Source: Algoriphagus marincola DSM 16067 (GTDB lineage: Bacteria; Bacteroidota; Bacteroidia; Cytophagales; Cyclobacteriaceae). From it: 64,000 nt of DNA. The notes beneath the pieces are model-generated. The model saw only the letters and a list, made by a program, of their open reading frames with translations, did no database searches and was not told the DNA's origin. The stretch is taken from assembly GCF_000429405.1 (NCBI RefSeq), contig NZ_AUBU01000003.1:372001-436000 (forward strand). Direction: 5' to 3'. Both the position numbers and the translations under genes were made by a program. How positions within the stretch are numbered: the stretch's first letter is position 1; each line of letters starts with the position of its first letter. Below are positions 46,681 through 55,679 of this stretch, piece after piece.

Positions 46681-47034
46681 ATGAAATCCATCTTAAACAC
46701 CGAAGGTAGAATATCAAGAAGAAAATATTTAAGCCTTTTCATCTTTTTTTATTTTGTGAATCTAATCTGTTTAGCCAAAGCTTTCGAAGCTTATCAATTG
46801 GAAGCTTGGATTTCCTTTTATGCTTTTGGGACCCTTCTCATAGCATCGATCGTTTTACTTTTAGTTCAAGCTATTCGTAGATTGCATGATATCGGGCTAG
46901 ATTGGAAATATTCACTATACCTATTAATTCCACCACCCGTCAACTTTTTCGGGTTTGTATGGCTAGCATGGGAAAAAGGTGAAAAAGGACCTAATCAATA
47001 TGGTCCTGATCCAAGAAAAACCGACGTAGTTTAA
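46681..47034 (+). CDS. DUF805 family membrane protein
   Basis: The 117-residue inner-membrane protein begins with the DUF805 opening ILNTEGRISRRKYL, has about three membrane segments, and contains the family hallmark AIRRLHDIGLDWKYSL. It ends with GEKGPNQYGPDPR, the usual DUF805 tail. The function of the family is unknown. It is divergent from the acyl-CoA dehydrogenase-like gene with 66 bases between. Confidence 0.93.
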   Translation: MKSILNTEGRISRRKYLSLFIFFYFVNLICLAKAFEAYQLEAWISFYAFGTLLIASIVLLLVQAIRRLHDIGLDWKYSLYLLIPPPVNFFGFVWLAWEKGEKGPNQYGPDPRKTDVV

Positions 47035-47075
47035 CAAGTCAATTCAAATTAATGCTAGCTAAAGCATAGAGCATT

Positions 47076-48362
47076 TTATTTTTTTTGGCCGGCAAGCCAT
47101 TCCATGATTGTTACTGGCTTTCCGTCCATCATTACCTGTGAGCCATCAAAGTCTGTTCTTGCAGAATTTGCATGAGAATAGATCCAAGACCAATGGCCGT
47201 TGTAGTGAAAATCCTCTCCCCCAAAAAAGCCAGTGATATCGGTAACATTGTCATAGTAGGAGAAGATGACATTTTTTGCTCCGGCATCTTTCAGCCTTTT
47301 ATAAAGTGGTACTACCGTTTCGTCTGGTTTGGTCGTCTGATCATCTTTCGAATGAACAAACCAGATAGGAACATTCTTAATTTCTTTTATTTGCTGATCG
47401 CTGACAAACTCATTGTTGTAAGCGAGCGCACTGATATATCCTGCTGCGAAGTAATCCGGATGTTCCAAAATCAGTTTTAAAGACATATATCCGCCATTCG
47501 AACATCCACCTACGTAGATTCGAGAGGCGTCGATTGAAGAATTATTTTTTACAAAATCATCAATCAAAGCAAAAAGTACTTCATTGTAAATATCGTTTGT
47601 CTGACCTCGGGTCATACCCTCTGAAGCCTGCATCCAAAATGTAGGAGCCTGCGGAACCAACACGGCCGCCCCACCAAAAAGCGCTTGAATCTCAGGAGAT
47701 GCATAGTTAAAAGCCTTGTTTCCCATGAGTGCTATAGTGGGATCAGTTCCTCCTTCCCCACCTCCGTGCAGCCAGATAATCAGTGGAACCTTTCCCTCTA
47801 CTTGCTCTGGTATCCAAGAGGCATAAGAAAGGGTAGTCGATTGATGTGTAAACTGACCTTCGAGGTCAAATTCATCTACAATTGGTCTTATCCTTTCCGA
47901 CTCATTATTCCAAATAGTCCCACTTGGCTGATGAATGATTTGAAGCTGATAATCAATCCAATAATTTCCACCCCTATTTCCAACTCTCATATATTGAATG
48001 GGTGACCCTAAAGACATATTTGGAGCGACTGCTAGTACTAGGGTAAGATGGTTACCTTCTTCTAGTCGATTTCCTTTGGCATCAGAAGGATAAGACAGGA
48101 TAATACTTCTCTTTCCATAACTCTGAGTAGGTGGAATTTGACCATCCGTCGAACTTCGAGTTACAAAAATCTCAAAATCATTAGCCTTATAGTTTTCTGG
48201 ACTTTCATCCAATGGCAAAATCACTTTACTGACCGCTGGACCCCAGTCAAAGCCATCAATAATGATTGAATAATTCTTAGTCTCAGTGCTTTTTTGGGCT
48301 TTGGCAAAAAAGGCCGTGCAGGAAAAAAGGACAAATAGGATGAGGAAGAATGGTTTTTGCAT
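47076..48362 (-). CDS. Secreted esterase/prolyl-oligopeptidase-like hydrolase
   Basis: A signal peptide (about residues 1-22, ending FFAKAQ) is followed by an N-terminal Ig-like region (about 25-175) and an alpha/beta-hydrolase domain. Landmarks are the oxyanion stretch IIWLHGGGEGG and the nucleophile S288 in GGCSNGGYM; the acid should be in WFVHSKDDQTTKP and the catalytic His in DFHYNGHWSW. This arrangement fits secreted carbohydrate or lipid esterases of Bacteroidota. The substrate is unknown. It stands alone on its strand, 126 bases downstream in position from the GMC gene stop. Confidence 0.85.
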   Translation of the reverse strand: MQKPFFLILFVLFSCTAFFAKAQKSTETKNYSIIIDGFDWGPAVSKVILPLDESPENYKANDFEIFVTRSSTDGQIPPTQSYGKRSIILSYPSDAKGNRLEEGNHLTLVLAVAPNMSLGSPIQYMRVGNRGGNYWIDYQLQIIHQPSGTIWNNESERIRPIVDEFDLEGQFTHQSTTLSYASWIPEQVEGKVPLIIWLHGGGEGGTDPTIALMGNKAFNYASPEIQALFGGAAVLVPQAPTFWMQASEGMTRGQTNDIYNEVLFALIDDFVKNNSSIDASRIYVGGCSNGGYMSLKLILEHPDYFAAGYISALAYNNEFVSDQQIKEIKNVPIWFVHSKDDQTTKPDETVVPLYKRLKDAGAKNVIFSYYDNVTDITGFFGGEDFHYNGHWSWIYSHANSARTDFDGSQVMMDGKPVTIMEWLAGQKK

Positions 48363-48488
48363 GATTGGGTTATTGGATAATTTTTTAACTTTTTATCTTA
48401 TTGTTTCAAAATGAAAAAATAAAATGATAAATCAAATCATTTTTTTCAGCCAAAGCTGAATATAATCCAAAACAACTTTATCCTTACT

Positions 48489-50180
48489 TCAGCCTATCTC
48501 ATTTCTCTTCAAAGCAGCTACTGCATAGTCCACCGCACGCGCTGTCAAGGCCATGTAGGTGATAGACGGGTTCTGAGTGCCTGTCGAGGTCATACAAGCT
48601 CCATCGGACACAAAAACATTAGGTGCCAAGTGCATTTGATTGAATCCATTCAAAAGTGAAGTTTCAGGATCTCGACCCATACGAACTCCTCCCATTTCAT
48701 GAATGTCCAAACCTGGGGATTGCTTGCTATCTGTTTTACGGATATTGAAGCATCCTGCCTTACTGAGCATCTCTTCGCCTTGCTCCAAAAAGTCATTTAA
48801 AAGCAATTCGTCATTTTCATCGTAATCCACAGATACTTTCAGCAAAGGAATACCCCATTCATCTTTTTGATCCTGGCTAAGTGATACAAAATTGCTTTCC
48901 TTTGGGATAGTCTCACCCTGCATCATCATAAAGACATGCCATGGTCCTGGCTTGGCACTTGCTTCCTTAAAATCAGCTCCAAAATTCATATCTCCGGCAC
49001 CTCCCCAGCCACCTCTTCCAGCAGAGTAAAAACTCATATACCCTCGCTGGAAATCCATTTCTTGCTTATGCACATTTCGAAAGTTGGGAAGCATGACAGC
49101 CGTGGGCCTACGACCGAAATAATATTTATCCTCAAAGCCTTCAAAACCAGCGCTGAGGGAGCCACGGTAATTATGAAAAGCGATATACTTTCCAAGTATT
49201 CCCGAATCATTTCCCAAGCCATTTGGAAATCGACTTGAGGTACTGTTAAGTAAAATCAGGTTGGTATTTAGTGCCGAAGCGTTTAAAAATATAACTTTGG
49301 TAAAATACTCGGTTGCTTCCTTGGTGACACGATCAATGACTCTTACCCCTGTTACCTTTTCCTTTTTTTCATCCCAAATGAGTGAATGTACCACCGAGTC
49401 GGGCCGTAGAGTCAAATTACCTGTTTTTGCTGCTGCTGGCAAGGTGGAAGAATTGGAGCTAAAATAACCTCCGAAAGGGCATCCTCGATAGCATTGGTTT
49501 CTGGCCATGCACTGACCTCTACCCTGCTGCAAATGCACATCCTTAGGTTGAGTCAAGTGCGCACAGCGTCCAATAATAAATTTACGGTCTCCGTAAGCTT
49601 TCAAAATTCGCTCTTGAATCTCCTTCTCAACGCAATTCATTTCCCATGCTGGCAAAAACTCTCCGTCGGGCAAGGTATCCAAACCTTCATAGCTTCCCGA
49701 AATCCCAACAAAGCGCTCTACATAACTATACCATGGAGCAATATCCTCATAGCGAATCGGCCAATCAACTGCAAAGCCATCTCGACCGGGCCCTTCAAAA
49801 TCATATTTACTCCATCGCTGTGTCTGCCTTGCCCAAATCAGGGACTTTCCACCCACTTGATAGCCTCTTACCCAGTCAAAAGGCTTTTCCTGTAGGTAGG
49901 GATGATCTTGATCTTTGACAAAAAAATGAGCTGTATCTTCTTTGTATGCATAGCAGCGATTGACGACGGGATTCGCTTTCTTATCCTCCAAAGGGATTTG
50001 GTTGCGATGAGGCATTTCCCAAGGAGCTGCGGTCATGGTAGAATAATCTTTTAGATGTTCGACCTGCCTACCTCTTTCAAGAACCAGCGTCTTTAGGCCT
50101 TTTTCACAAAGTTCCTTTGCAGCCCAGCCTCCGGAGATACCAGAACCGACAACAATCGCGTCATATTGATGAGAATTCAT
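48489..50180 (-). CDS. GMC family oxidoreductase
   Basis: This 563-residue FAD-dependent enzyme of the glucose-methanol-choline family oxidises an alcohol or sugar. The N-terminal dinucleotide-binding motif GSGISGGWAAKEL and the following VLERGR are clear, WARQTQRWSKYDFEG matches the substrate-domain region, and the C-terminal GTQNPSITYMALTARAVDY is the second FAD-contact block. The cysteine-containing stretch CMARNQCYRGCPFGGYF is shared by gluconate-2-dehydrogenase-like members. No small partner subunit lies next to it. No signal peptide is visible. Confidence 0.92.
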   Translation of the reverse strand: MNSHQYDAIVVGSGISGGWAAKELCEKGLKTLVLERGRQVEHLKDYSTMTAAPWEMPHRNQIPLEDKKANPVVNRCYAYKEDTAHFFVKDQDHPYLQEKPFDWVRGYQVGGKSLIWARQTQRWSKYDFEGPGRDGFAVDWPIRYEDIAPWYSYVERFVGISGSYEGLDTLPDGEFLPAWEMNCVEKEIQERILKAYGDRKFIIGRCAHLTQPKDVHLQQGRGQCMARNQCYRGCPFGGYFSSNSSTLPAAAKTGNLTLRPDSVVHSLIWDEKKEKVTGVRVIDRVTKEATEYFTKVIFLNASALNTNLILLNSTSSRFPNGLGNDSGILGKYIAFHNYRGSLSAGFEGFEDKYYFGRRPTAVMLPNFRNVHKQEMDFQRGYMSFYSAGRGGWGGAGDMNFGADFKEASAKPGPWHVFMMMQGETIPKESNFVSLSQDQKDEWGIPLLKVSVDYDENDELLLNDFLEQGEEMLSKAGCFNIRKTDSKQSPGLDIHEMGGVRMGRDPETSLLNGFNQMHLAPNVFVSDGACMTSTGTQNPSITYMALTARAVDYAVAALKRNEIG

Positions 50181-50272
50181 AATTGAAAAATAAGCGATTC
50201 TTTTCTGACTTTTATAAAAATTTTAAAAAACCTCTCCAGGTCTTGATCAGAAATAAGAAACAGCTGGATTTT

Positions 50273-50671
50273 CTAGGAATCAATACCTCCTCGAATCGTA
50301 TCGGCTACTTCCCCTAGTTCTTCCTGACTTAACTTCAATTTCGGGCGAGTGAAATTAATATCATCCATGGTCTTGAGAGGAACTAGATGTATATGAACAT
50401 GAGGCACTTCCAATCCTATCACAGCAACACCAATTCGTGTACATTTGATGGTTTTATCCATTGCATTTGCCACTTTTTGGGCAAAAAGATGAAGCGCTGT
50501 AAGGTCTTCAGAAGCCATATCAAAGATATAATCGACCTCCTTTTTTGGGACCACCAATACATGTCCTCTCACCAGGGGCATAATATCCAAAAAAGCGATA
50601 TTATTTTCGTCTTCAGCGATGATGTGTCCAGGGATTTCCCGGTTGATGATTTTTGTGAAAATGCTTGCCAT
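50273..50671 (-). CDS. HIT family nucleotide hydrolase
   Basis: The 132-residue protein is a histidine-triad hydrolase of the HINT type, which cleaves nucleoside phosphoramidates and similar dinucleotides. The triad HVHIHLVPL lies near residue 92, and the N-terminal FTKIINREIPGHIIAEDE is the usual HINT opening. It follows greA on the same strand but a good terminator lies between, so it may be expressed separately. Cytoplasmic. Confidence 0.95.
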   Translation of the reverse strand: MASIFTKIINREIPGHIIAEDENNIAFLDIMPLVRGHVLVVPKKEVDYIFDMASEDLTALHLFAQKVANAMDKTIKCTRIGVAVIGLEVPHVHIHLVPLKTMDDINFTRPKLKLSQEELGEVADTIRGGIDS

Positions 50672-50680
50672 ATCATCAAA

Positions 50681-50711
50681 AATAAAAAAATCCCGAGGAT
50701 TTCCCGGGATT
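50681..50711 (-). terminator. Rho-independent terminator of greA
   Basis: AATCCCG (50689-50695) pairs with CGGGATT (50705-50711), with GG/CC extending the stem past a bulged A. On the minus strand the stem is followed by a T-run. It separates greA from the HIT gene. Confidence 0.8.
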
Positions 50712-50739
50712 GATCGAAAAGATAAATGTTGAATAATTC

Positions 50740-51213
50740 TTAGTACGAGATATCTAGGATTTCAAACTGCAACTTTCCAGCAGGAGCATTGATTTCTGCA
50801 ATCTCGCCTTTTGATTTTCCTACCAAGCCTTTTCCAAATGGTGAGGCAAGGGAAATCTTTCCTGCCTTCAAATCAGCTTCCTCCTCAGACACCAAGGTAT
50901 AAGTCACCGTCATTCCGTTTTTCACGTTCTTGATCTTGACGGTACTCAATATCCCCACCTTGGATTGATCCATTTTGGAATTGTCCAGTACACGGGCGTT
51001 ACCTACCACTGCTTCAAGCTTTGCAATCTTCAATTCCAACAAGCCCTGTGCATCCTTTGCCGCATCGTATTCGGCATTTTCTGATAAGTCACCTTTGTCT
51101 CTTGCCTCAGCAATCTGCTTAGCGATATCTGCTCTTCCTTTTGTCTTCAACTCCTGAAGTTCATCCTTCAGTTTCTTCAGACCTTCTTCGGTATAATATT
51201 GTACTTTCGACAT
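50740..51213 (-). CDS. greA: Transcription elongation factor GreA
   Basis: GreA rescues backtracked RNA polymerase by stimulating transcript cleavage. The 157-residue length is standard. The N-terminal coiled coil contains EARDKGDLSENAEYDAAK, with the acidic residues at its tip that reach the polymerase active site; the C-terminal globular domain has SPFGKGLVGKSKGE. A Bacteroidota promoter lies about 90-120 bases upstream (51303-51333), and a terminator-like hairpin lies between that promoter and the ATG. Confidence 0.97.
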   Translation of the reverse strand: MSKVQYYTEEGLKKLKDELQELKTKGRADIAKQIAEARDKGDLSENAEYDAAKDAQGLLELKIAKLEAVVGNARVLDNSKMDQSKVGILSTVKIKNVKNGMTVTYTLVSEEEADLKAGKISLASPFGKGLVGKSKGEIAEINAPAGKLQFEILDISY

Positions 51214-51244
51214 AGTTAGCGATTGTTAGTACCTGCTAAAAAAG

Positions 51245-51278
51245 AAAGTAACGGTCGCGCAGGAGAGACCGTTACTTT
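51245..51278 (-). terminator. Strong hairpin between the 2-hydroxyacid dehydrogenase gene and greA
   Basis: AAAGTAACGGTC (51245-51256) pairs perfectly over 12 bases with GACCGTTACTTT (51267-51278) around a ten-base loop. On the minus strand the stem is followed by CTTTTTTTAGC. It can end the upstream operon, but it also lies inside the predicted greA leader, 32 bases before the ATG. Confidence 0.8.
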
Positions 51279-51302
51279 TTTAAGCTTGGCTTTATTTCTT
51301 TA

Positions 51303-51333
51303 CAAAAGTAAGAAATCCCCCTATAGATACAAA
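51303..51333 (-). promoter_or_regulatory. Predicted greA promoter
   Basis: On the minus strand TTTG (complement of 51330-51333) is followed after 19 bases by TACTTTTG (complement of 51303-51310), a full TAnnTTTG match. Transcription would begin near 51296, upstream of the hairpin at 51245-51278. Confidence 0.6.
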
Positions 51334-51370
51334 TTTTAGGTTTTAAGGTTCAAATTTTTTTCTTCGATCA

Positions 51371-52297
51371 TCAAAATGCTTTTTTGATTTGCTTGACTAG
51401 CACCTCATTGATCTTTTCATAGGATTCAAAAGTCCATCCGGCCACATGAGGTGTAAAAATCACATTTTCGCGATTAGCGAGCTTTTCAAATTCAGTTTTC
51501 TGTTCTGGACTAAAGCGGTTGAACTTTTCATTCTCGAGCACATCCAGCACCGCCCCTCTCAATATCCCGGCATCCAGAGCTTGGTTCAATGTCTCAAAAC
51601 TTATCACCTCTCCCCTAGCCGTATTGATCAACCAAAAAGGTTTGGCAAAGCTTTTTAATTCATCAAAAGTGAAAAAATTCCGGGTTACCTCTGTCAAAGG
51701 AACATGCAAGCTCAAAATATCGGCTTCTGCTTTCAATTTTTCCCAGATTACTTCCTGGACCAAATTATCTTCAAAATCCTTTTTATACTTATCGTAGGCT
51801 AAGACATCCACTCCAAATCCTTTCAGCCTTTTCGCAAATGCTCTTCCCATATTTCCATAGCCCATGATCCCTACGGTTTTTCCTTTAAGTTCATAGCCAC
51901 GGTTGCCTTCCCGGTCCCAGATTCCCTTTCGCACCTCCTGATCACTTTTGATAAGATGGTTCATAAGCGCTAAAAGTCCCCCTATGGCATGCTCTGCCAC
52001 AGCGTCCCGATTGCCTTTGGCAGCATGAAATAGCTGTATCTCATTTTCCGCCAAATATTCAAGATCAATTTGGTCCAGGCCTGCCCCTGCACGGGCAATA
52101 AACTTAAGGTTATGAGCTTTTTCCAGAAGATCTCTATCCATTGGAGTTTTTGACCGAATGACCAAACCCTCGTACAAAGGGAGGGCTTCCATAATCTCTG
52201 AGCGGGTAATATTGGGCCTATAATCTGCCTGATGCCCTTCCTTCTCCAGCAAAGGGATGATGCTGGAGTGCATTTTATCGATAATAAGTATTTTCAT
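51371..52297 (-). CDS. D-2-hydroxyacid dehydrogenase (phosphoglycerate dehydrogenase-like)
   Basis: This 308-residue NAD-dependent enzyme belongs to the D-isomer 2-hydroxyacid dehydrogenase family. The Rossmann motif VGIMGYGNMGRAFAKRL, the arginine in LINTARGEV, the conserved Glu region and the catalytic His in FTPHVAGWT are all present. It lacks the C-terminal ACT regulatory domain of long SerA forms, so it could serve serine synthesis or another 2-hydroxyacid. It ends the rsmA-mgtE-dehydrogenase unit; mgtE stops two bases before its ATG. Confidence 0.9.
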   Translation of the reverse strand: MKILIIDKMHSSIIPLLEKEGHQADYRPNITRSEIMEALPLYEGLVIRSKTPMDRDLLEKAHNLKFIARAGAGLDQIDLEYLAENEIQLFHAAKGNRDAVAEHAIGGLLALMNHLIKSDQEVRKGIWDREGNRGYELKGKTVGIMGYGNMGRAFAKRLKGFGVDVLAYDKYKKDFEDNLVQEVIWEKLKAEADILSLHVPLTEVTRNFFTFDELKSFAKPFWLINTARGEVISFETLNQALDAGILRGAVLDVLENEKFNRFSPEQKTEFEKLANRENVIFTPHVAGWTFESYEKINEVLVKQIKKAF

Positions 52298-52298
52298 T

Positions 52299-53666
52299 CT
52301 AAAGATTCAAGAGTAACATCGCGATCCCAAAATAAACGGTAAGACCTAGCAAATCATTTGTGGTAGTGATGAATGGTCCAGATGCAATTGCTGGGTTGAT
52401 ACCAAAATGATTTAAAATCAAAGGTGTGACAGTTCCCATAAAGGAAGCCAAAAGGACGACACAGAAAAGTGCCACTCCCACGGTAATCCCGAAAATCGGT
52501 TCGAACCCATAAATGAAAACCACTACCAAAAACACGAAAAAAGCTAGTAAAACTCCATTTAGAACGGCGACCAGAAAGCCTTTTATAAAACGCTTTAAGG
52601 GCGTATCATCAAAAACTGACTTAGATGCCAAGGATTGTACGATAAGAGAGGATGCCTGTATGCCTACATTTCCCCCAGTAGCAGCTACGAGGGGAATAAA
52701 GGATGCTAATGCGATGTATTTATTCAATCCATCTTCAAAAAAGCCGATAATTCTAGCACCTAATAATCCTCCAATCACACCTATTAGTAGCCAAGGAAGA
52801 CGGGCTTTGGTAATCATAAAAATGGAATCAGACTCTTCAATATCGCCTGAAATACCTGCCATGGCCTGAATATCCTCCTCTGCCTCCTCCTGTACGACGT
52901 CCAAGATATCATCAACGGTAATTCGTCCGACCAACTTGTTTTTCGCATTGACGACAGGAACAGACTCAAGGTCATACTTTCGCATGATACCTGCAACCTC
53001 CTCCTGATCCATGTAAGTAGGAACAGAAATCACTTCTGGTTCATAAATATCTTCAATCCGAGTATTTTCTCCGGCAAGAATTATTTTTTTGAGTGAAACA
53101 CGACCAAGCAACTGCTGTCGGTTGTTGACTACATAAATCGAAAAAATCTTCTCTACATTTTCGGCCTGCCTTCTGATTTCATTGATGGTCTGAATGACAT
53201 TCCAATTTTTATTGGCCCGGATAAATTCCTTAGCCATGATACCACCTGCAGTATCTTCTTCATATCGCAGAAGGTCAAGTACCTGGTCCGACTTTAGCCT
53301 ATCCTGAAAATTGGCAATGACCTCTTCACGTTCACGCTCACCCAGTAAATTAAGTAAATCCGCCGCATCATCAGAATCCATTAATTCGATGAATGATGCG
53401 ATCTCCGGATTTTCCAGTTCACGAAATACCCTGATGAGTGTATTATCATCCAATTCGATCAGAATATCTGCTGCTATTTGCTTATCCAGTGCCCGAAGGA
53501 CATAGATTGACTCATCTAAGGATAATTCATCCAAAATAGCGGCAATATCTGCCTCATTCACCCCATCCAGTGATTCCTGAATAAAATCCAGATCTCGGTT
53601 TTCGATACCGTGCTGTAGGCTTTCTAGGTACTCCTTGGAGAGTTCAAATTGCTTAATGATGTCCAC
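52299..53666 (-). CDS. mgtE: Magnesium transporter MgtE
   Basis: This inner-membrane Mg2+ channel has the full MgtE order: an N-terminal helical superhelix domain (about residues 1-130), two CBS domains (about 130-260: AGGIMAKEF, VPTYMDQEEVAGIMRKYDLESVPVV), a connecting helix, and five C-terminal membrane helices with PLVAATGGNVGIQASSL, the pore signature. CBS and N domains gate the pore in response to cytoplasmic Mg2+. The 455-residue length is typical. Its start overlaps the end of rsmA by 14 bases. Confidence 0.97.
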   Translation of the reverse strand: MDIIKQFELSKEYLESLQHGIENRDLDFIQESLDGVNEADIAAILDELSLDESIYVLRALDKQIAADILIELDDNTLIRVFRELENPEIASFIELMDSDDAADLLNLLGEREREEVIANFQDRLKSDQVLDLLRYEEDTAGGIMAKEFIRANKNWNVIQTINEIRRQAENVEKIFSIYVVNNRQQLLGRVSLKKIILAGENTRIEDIYEPEVISVPTYMDQEEVAGIMRKYDLESVPVVNAKNKLVGRITVDDILDVVQEEAEEDIQAMAGISGDIEESDSIFMITKARLPWLLIGVIGGLLGARIIGFFEDGLNKYIALASFIPLVAATGGNVGIQASSLIVQSLASKSVFDDTPLKRFIKGFLVAVLNGVLLAFFVFLVVVFIYGFEPIFGITVGVALFCVVLLASFMGTVTPLILNHFGINPAIASGPFITTTNDLLGLTVYFGIAMLLLNL

Positions 53667-54438
53667 GGGATTTTTGGATTTTCTGGGTTAAAAACACAAA
53701 ATCAGCCACATCCAATTGCTCGGCTCGCAAGTCCAACATAGGATGGCCTTGAAGTGATTCTGGAAGCTGAAAGGATTTCAGGGAATTTCTCAAGGTTTTT
53801 CGGCGATTACCAAAGCCTCCTTTTACCACTTTGATAAATAAACTTTCATCACAGTCCAGACTTTTGGTCTCATTTCGTATCAGGCGAATGACACCAGAAT
53901 TTACTTTGGGAGGAGGATTAAAGACTCCTGGGGGTACCGAAAACAAATATTCAATCGAGTAAAAGGCCTGCAGTAAAACCGATAAAATCCCATAATCCTT
54001 ATTTCCCTTTGGAGATGCGATTCGCTGTGCTACCTCTTTTTGAAGCATGCATACCACCTCGGTTACTTGATGGCGCAACTCAAGGACTCGGAAAAAGATT
54101 TGGCTTGAAATATTGTAAGGAAAATTACCCGCAATGGCAAAAGGCTCTTGGAAAACTTTTGAAATATCCATTTTCAGAAAGTCCCCCTCCAGTATATGAT
54201 CGACCAAATGTGGATACTTTGCCTCGAGATATCGGATTGACTCTTGGTCAATTTCTGCCAAATAGAGCTCCTGTGGGTTTTCTAGCAAGAAATCTGTGAG
54301 TACGCCCATACCAGGGCCAATCTCGAGGACTTTTTGGGCACCACCATGTCCTGTGACAGCTTGAGCTATTCGCTTGGCAATGCTCAAATCCGTCAGGAAG
54401 TGTTGTCCCAGATGTTTTTTGGGTCTGACTTTCTCCAT
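53653..54438 (-). CDS. rsmA: 16S rRNA (adenine(1518)-N(6)/adenine(1519)-N(6))-dimethyltransferase
   Basis: RsmA (KsgA) dimethylates two adjacent adenines near the 3' end of 16S rRNA during 30S maturation. The N-terminal KKHLGQHFL, the SAM-binding VLEIGPGMGVLTD, and the catalytic motif GNFPYNISS (the NLPYN-type motif) are visible. The C-terminal helical domain has NRRKTLRNSLK. The 261-residue length is standard. It opens the rsmA-mgtE-dehydrogenase unit and is divergent from pdxA with 108 bases between; rsmA and pdxA are neighbours in many bacteria. Confidence 0.97.
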   Translation of the reverse strand: MEKVRPKKHLGQHFLTDLSIAKRIAQAVTGHGGAQKVLEIGPGMGVLTDFLLENPQELYLAEIDQESIRYLEAKYPHLVDHILEGDFLKMDISKVFQEPFAIAGNFPYNISSQIFFRVLELRHQVTEVVCMLQKEVAQRIASPKGNKDYGILSVLLQAFYSIEYLFSVPPGVFNPPPKVNSGVIRLIRNETKSLDCDESLFIKVVKGGFGNRRKTLRNSLKSFQLPESLQGHPMLDLRAEQLDVADFVFLTQKIQKSRGHH

Positions 54439-54546
54439 CGAATAGCTCCGGTAATTTTTTATAAATTGCAGCCTAAAATTAAGACAATATTCCTAAAGGC
54501 CTAAGTTCGACAGTGATTGTAAGTAGCCTTTTTTGAGCAAAGCAAT

Positions 54547-55581
54547 ATGACAGCAAAGCAACATAAACCCATAATTGGGATCAGTATCGGAGATATAAAC
54601 GGAATAGGCCCGGAAGTAGTGATGAAAGCGCTTCAGGACGCCCGAGTTCATCAAGACTTTGTGCCTCTGATATATGGGCATGGAAAAGTGCTCAGTGTTT
54701 ATAAAAAAATGCTAGATCTGGAAGGATTCAACTTTTTACAGATCAGATCCATCGATGAAATCCAGCATAAACGAATCAATGTGATCAATGTGATGGAGGA
54801 ATGCCCGGAAATTATTCCCGGCGTAGAAACCCAAGAGGCAGGAAAATTGGCTTTGGAAGCACTTCAAAGCTCAGTTGCAGACCTGAAAGAAGGAAAAATC
54901 CATGCGCTAGTAACTGCTCCCCTGAACAAGAACAATATCAATAGCGAAGAGATCAAATTCATTGGCCACACAGAATTCCTAAGCGAAGCCGTCAATGCCA
55001 AGGACAGTCTGATGTTTTTGGTATCTGACAAACTTCGAGTAGGCTTGGTAACAGGACATATGCCAATTGCTCAGGTGAGTCAAGCAGTCACCGTGGAAAG
55101 AATCAAGCGGAAGGCCAATCTCATGCTTTCAAGTTTAGAAAAAGACTTTGGCATCAATCGACCAAAAATTGCGATTTTAGGTCTAAATCCTCATGCAGGT
55201 GAGGATGGCCTGCTTGGTAAAGAGGAAATCGAGGTCATTAAACCAGCAATCAACCAACTGAAGGATCAGAATAAATTAGTCTTTGGTCCCTACCCTGCTG
55301 ATGGCTTTTTTGGTATGATGCATCAGACCAAATTTGATGGAGTCCTCGCAATGTATCATGATCAAGGATTGATTCCTTTCAAATCCATGGCGTTTAGCGA
55401 TGGGGTTAATTTCACAGCAGGGCTTCCGATTATCAGAACTTCCCCAGATCATGGGACAGCATATAATATTGCTGGTAAAGGACTAGCAGATGAAGGTTCA
55501 ATCAGGGCCGCATTATTTCTGGCTTTGGATGTAATTAGGGCTCACCAAGTCTTAGAGGAAGAAACAGAGGACGCAGAATAA
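54547..55581 (+). CDS. pdxA: 4-hydroxythreonine-4-phosphate dehydrogenase
   Basis: PdxA oxidises 4-phosphohydroxy-L-threonine in the DXP-dependent vitamin B6 pathway. The opening IIGISIGDINGIGPEV is the family signature, metal-ligand histidines lie in FIGHTEFL, AMYHDQGLIPFK and TSPDHGTAYNIAG, and the 344-residue length is standard. It is divergent from rsmA. The start at 54547 follows an AT-rich stretch with no clear promoter match. A downstream gap of 98 bases leads to the DUF177 gene and its own promoter. Confidence 0.97.
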   Translation: MTAKQHKPIIGISIGDINGIGPEVVMKALQDARVHQDFVPLIYGHGKVLSVYKKMLDLEGFNFLQIRSIDEIQHKRINVINVMEECPEIIPGVETQEAGKLALEALQSSVADLKEGKIHALVTAPLNKNNINSEEIKFIGHTEFLSEAVNAKDSLMFLVSDKLRVGLVTGHMPIAQVSQAVTVERIKRKANLMLSSLEKDFGINRPKIAILGLNPHAGEDGLLGKEEIEVIKPAINQLKDQNKLVFGPYPADGFFGMMHQTKFDGVLAMYHDQGLIPFKSMAFSDGVNFTAGLPIIRTSPDHGTAYNIAGKGLADEGSIRAALFLALDVIRAHQVLEEETEDAE

Positions 55582-55621
55582 ATATAGCCCTGCGATGAAA
55601 GGAAAATATAATTCTCTTTCG

Positions 55622-55653
55622 TTTTAATCTTTCCAATTAATTACCTATTTTTG
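55622..55653 (+). promoter_or_regulatory. Predicted promoter of the DUF177-rpmF unit
   Basis: TATTTTTG (55646-55653) matches TAnnTTTG fully; TTTT at 55622-55625, 20 bases upstream, is one base from TTTG. The DUF177 GTG lies 27 bases downstream. Confidence 0.55.
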
Positions 55654-55679
55654 CGGTCTTAAATTCGATAAGAGACGTC

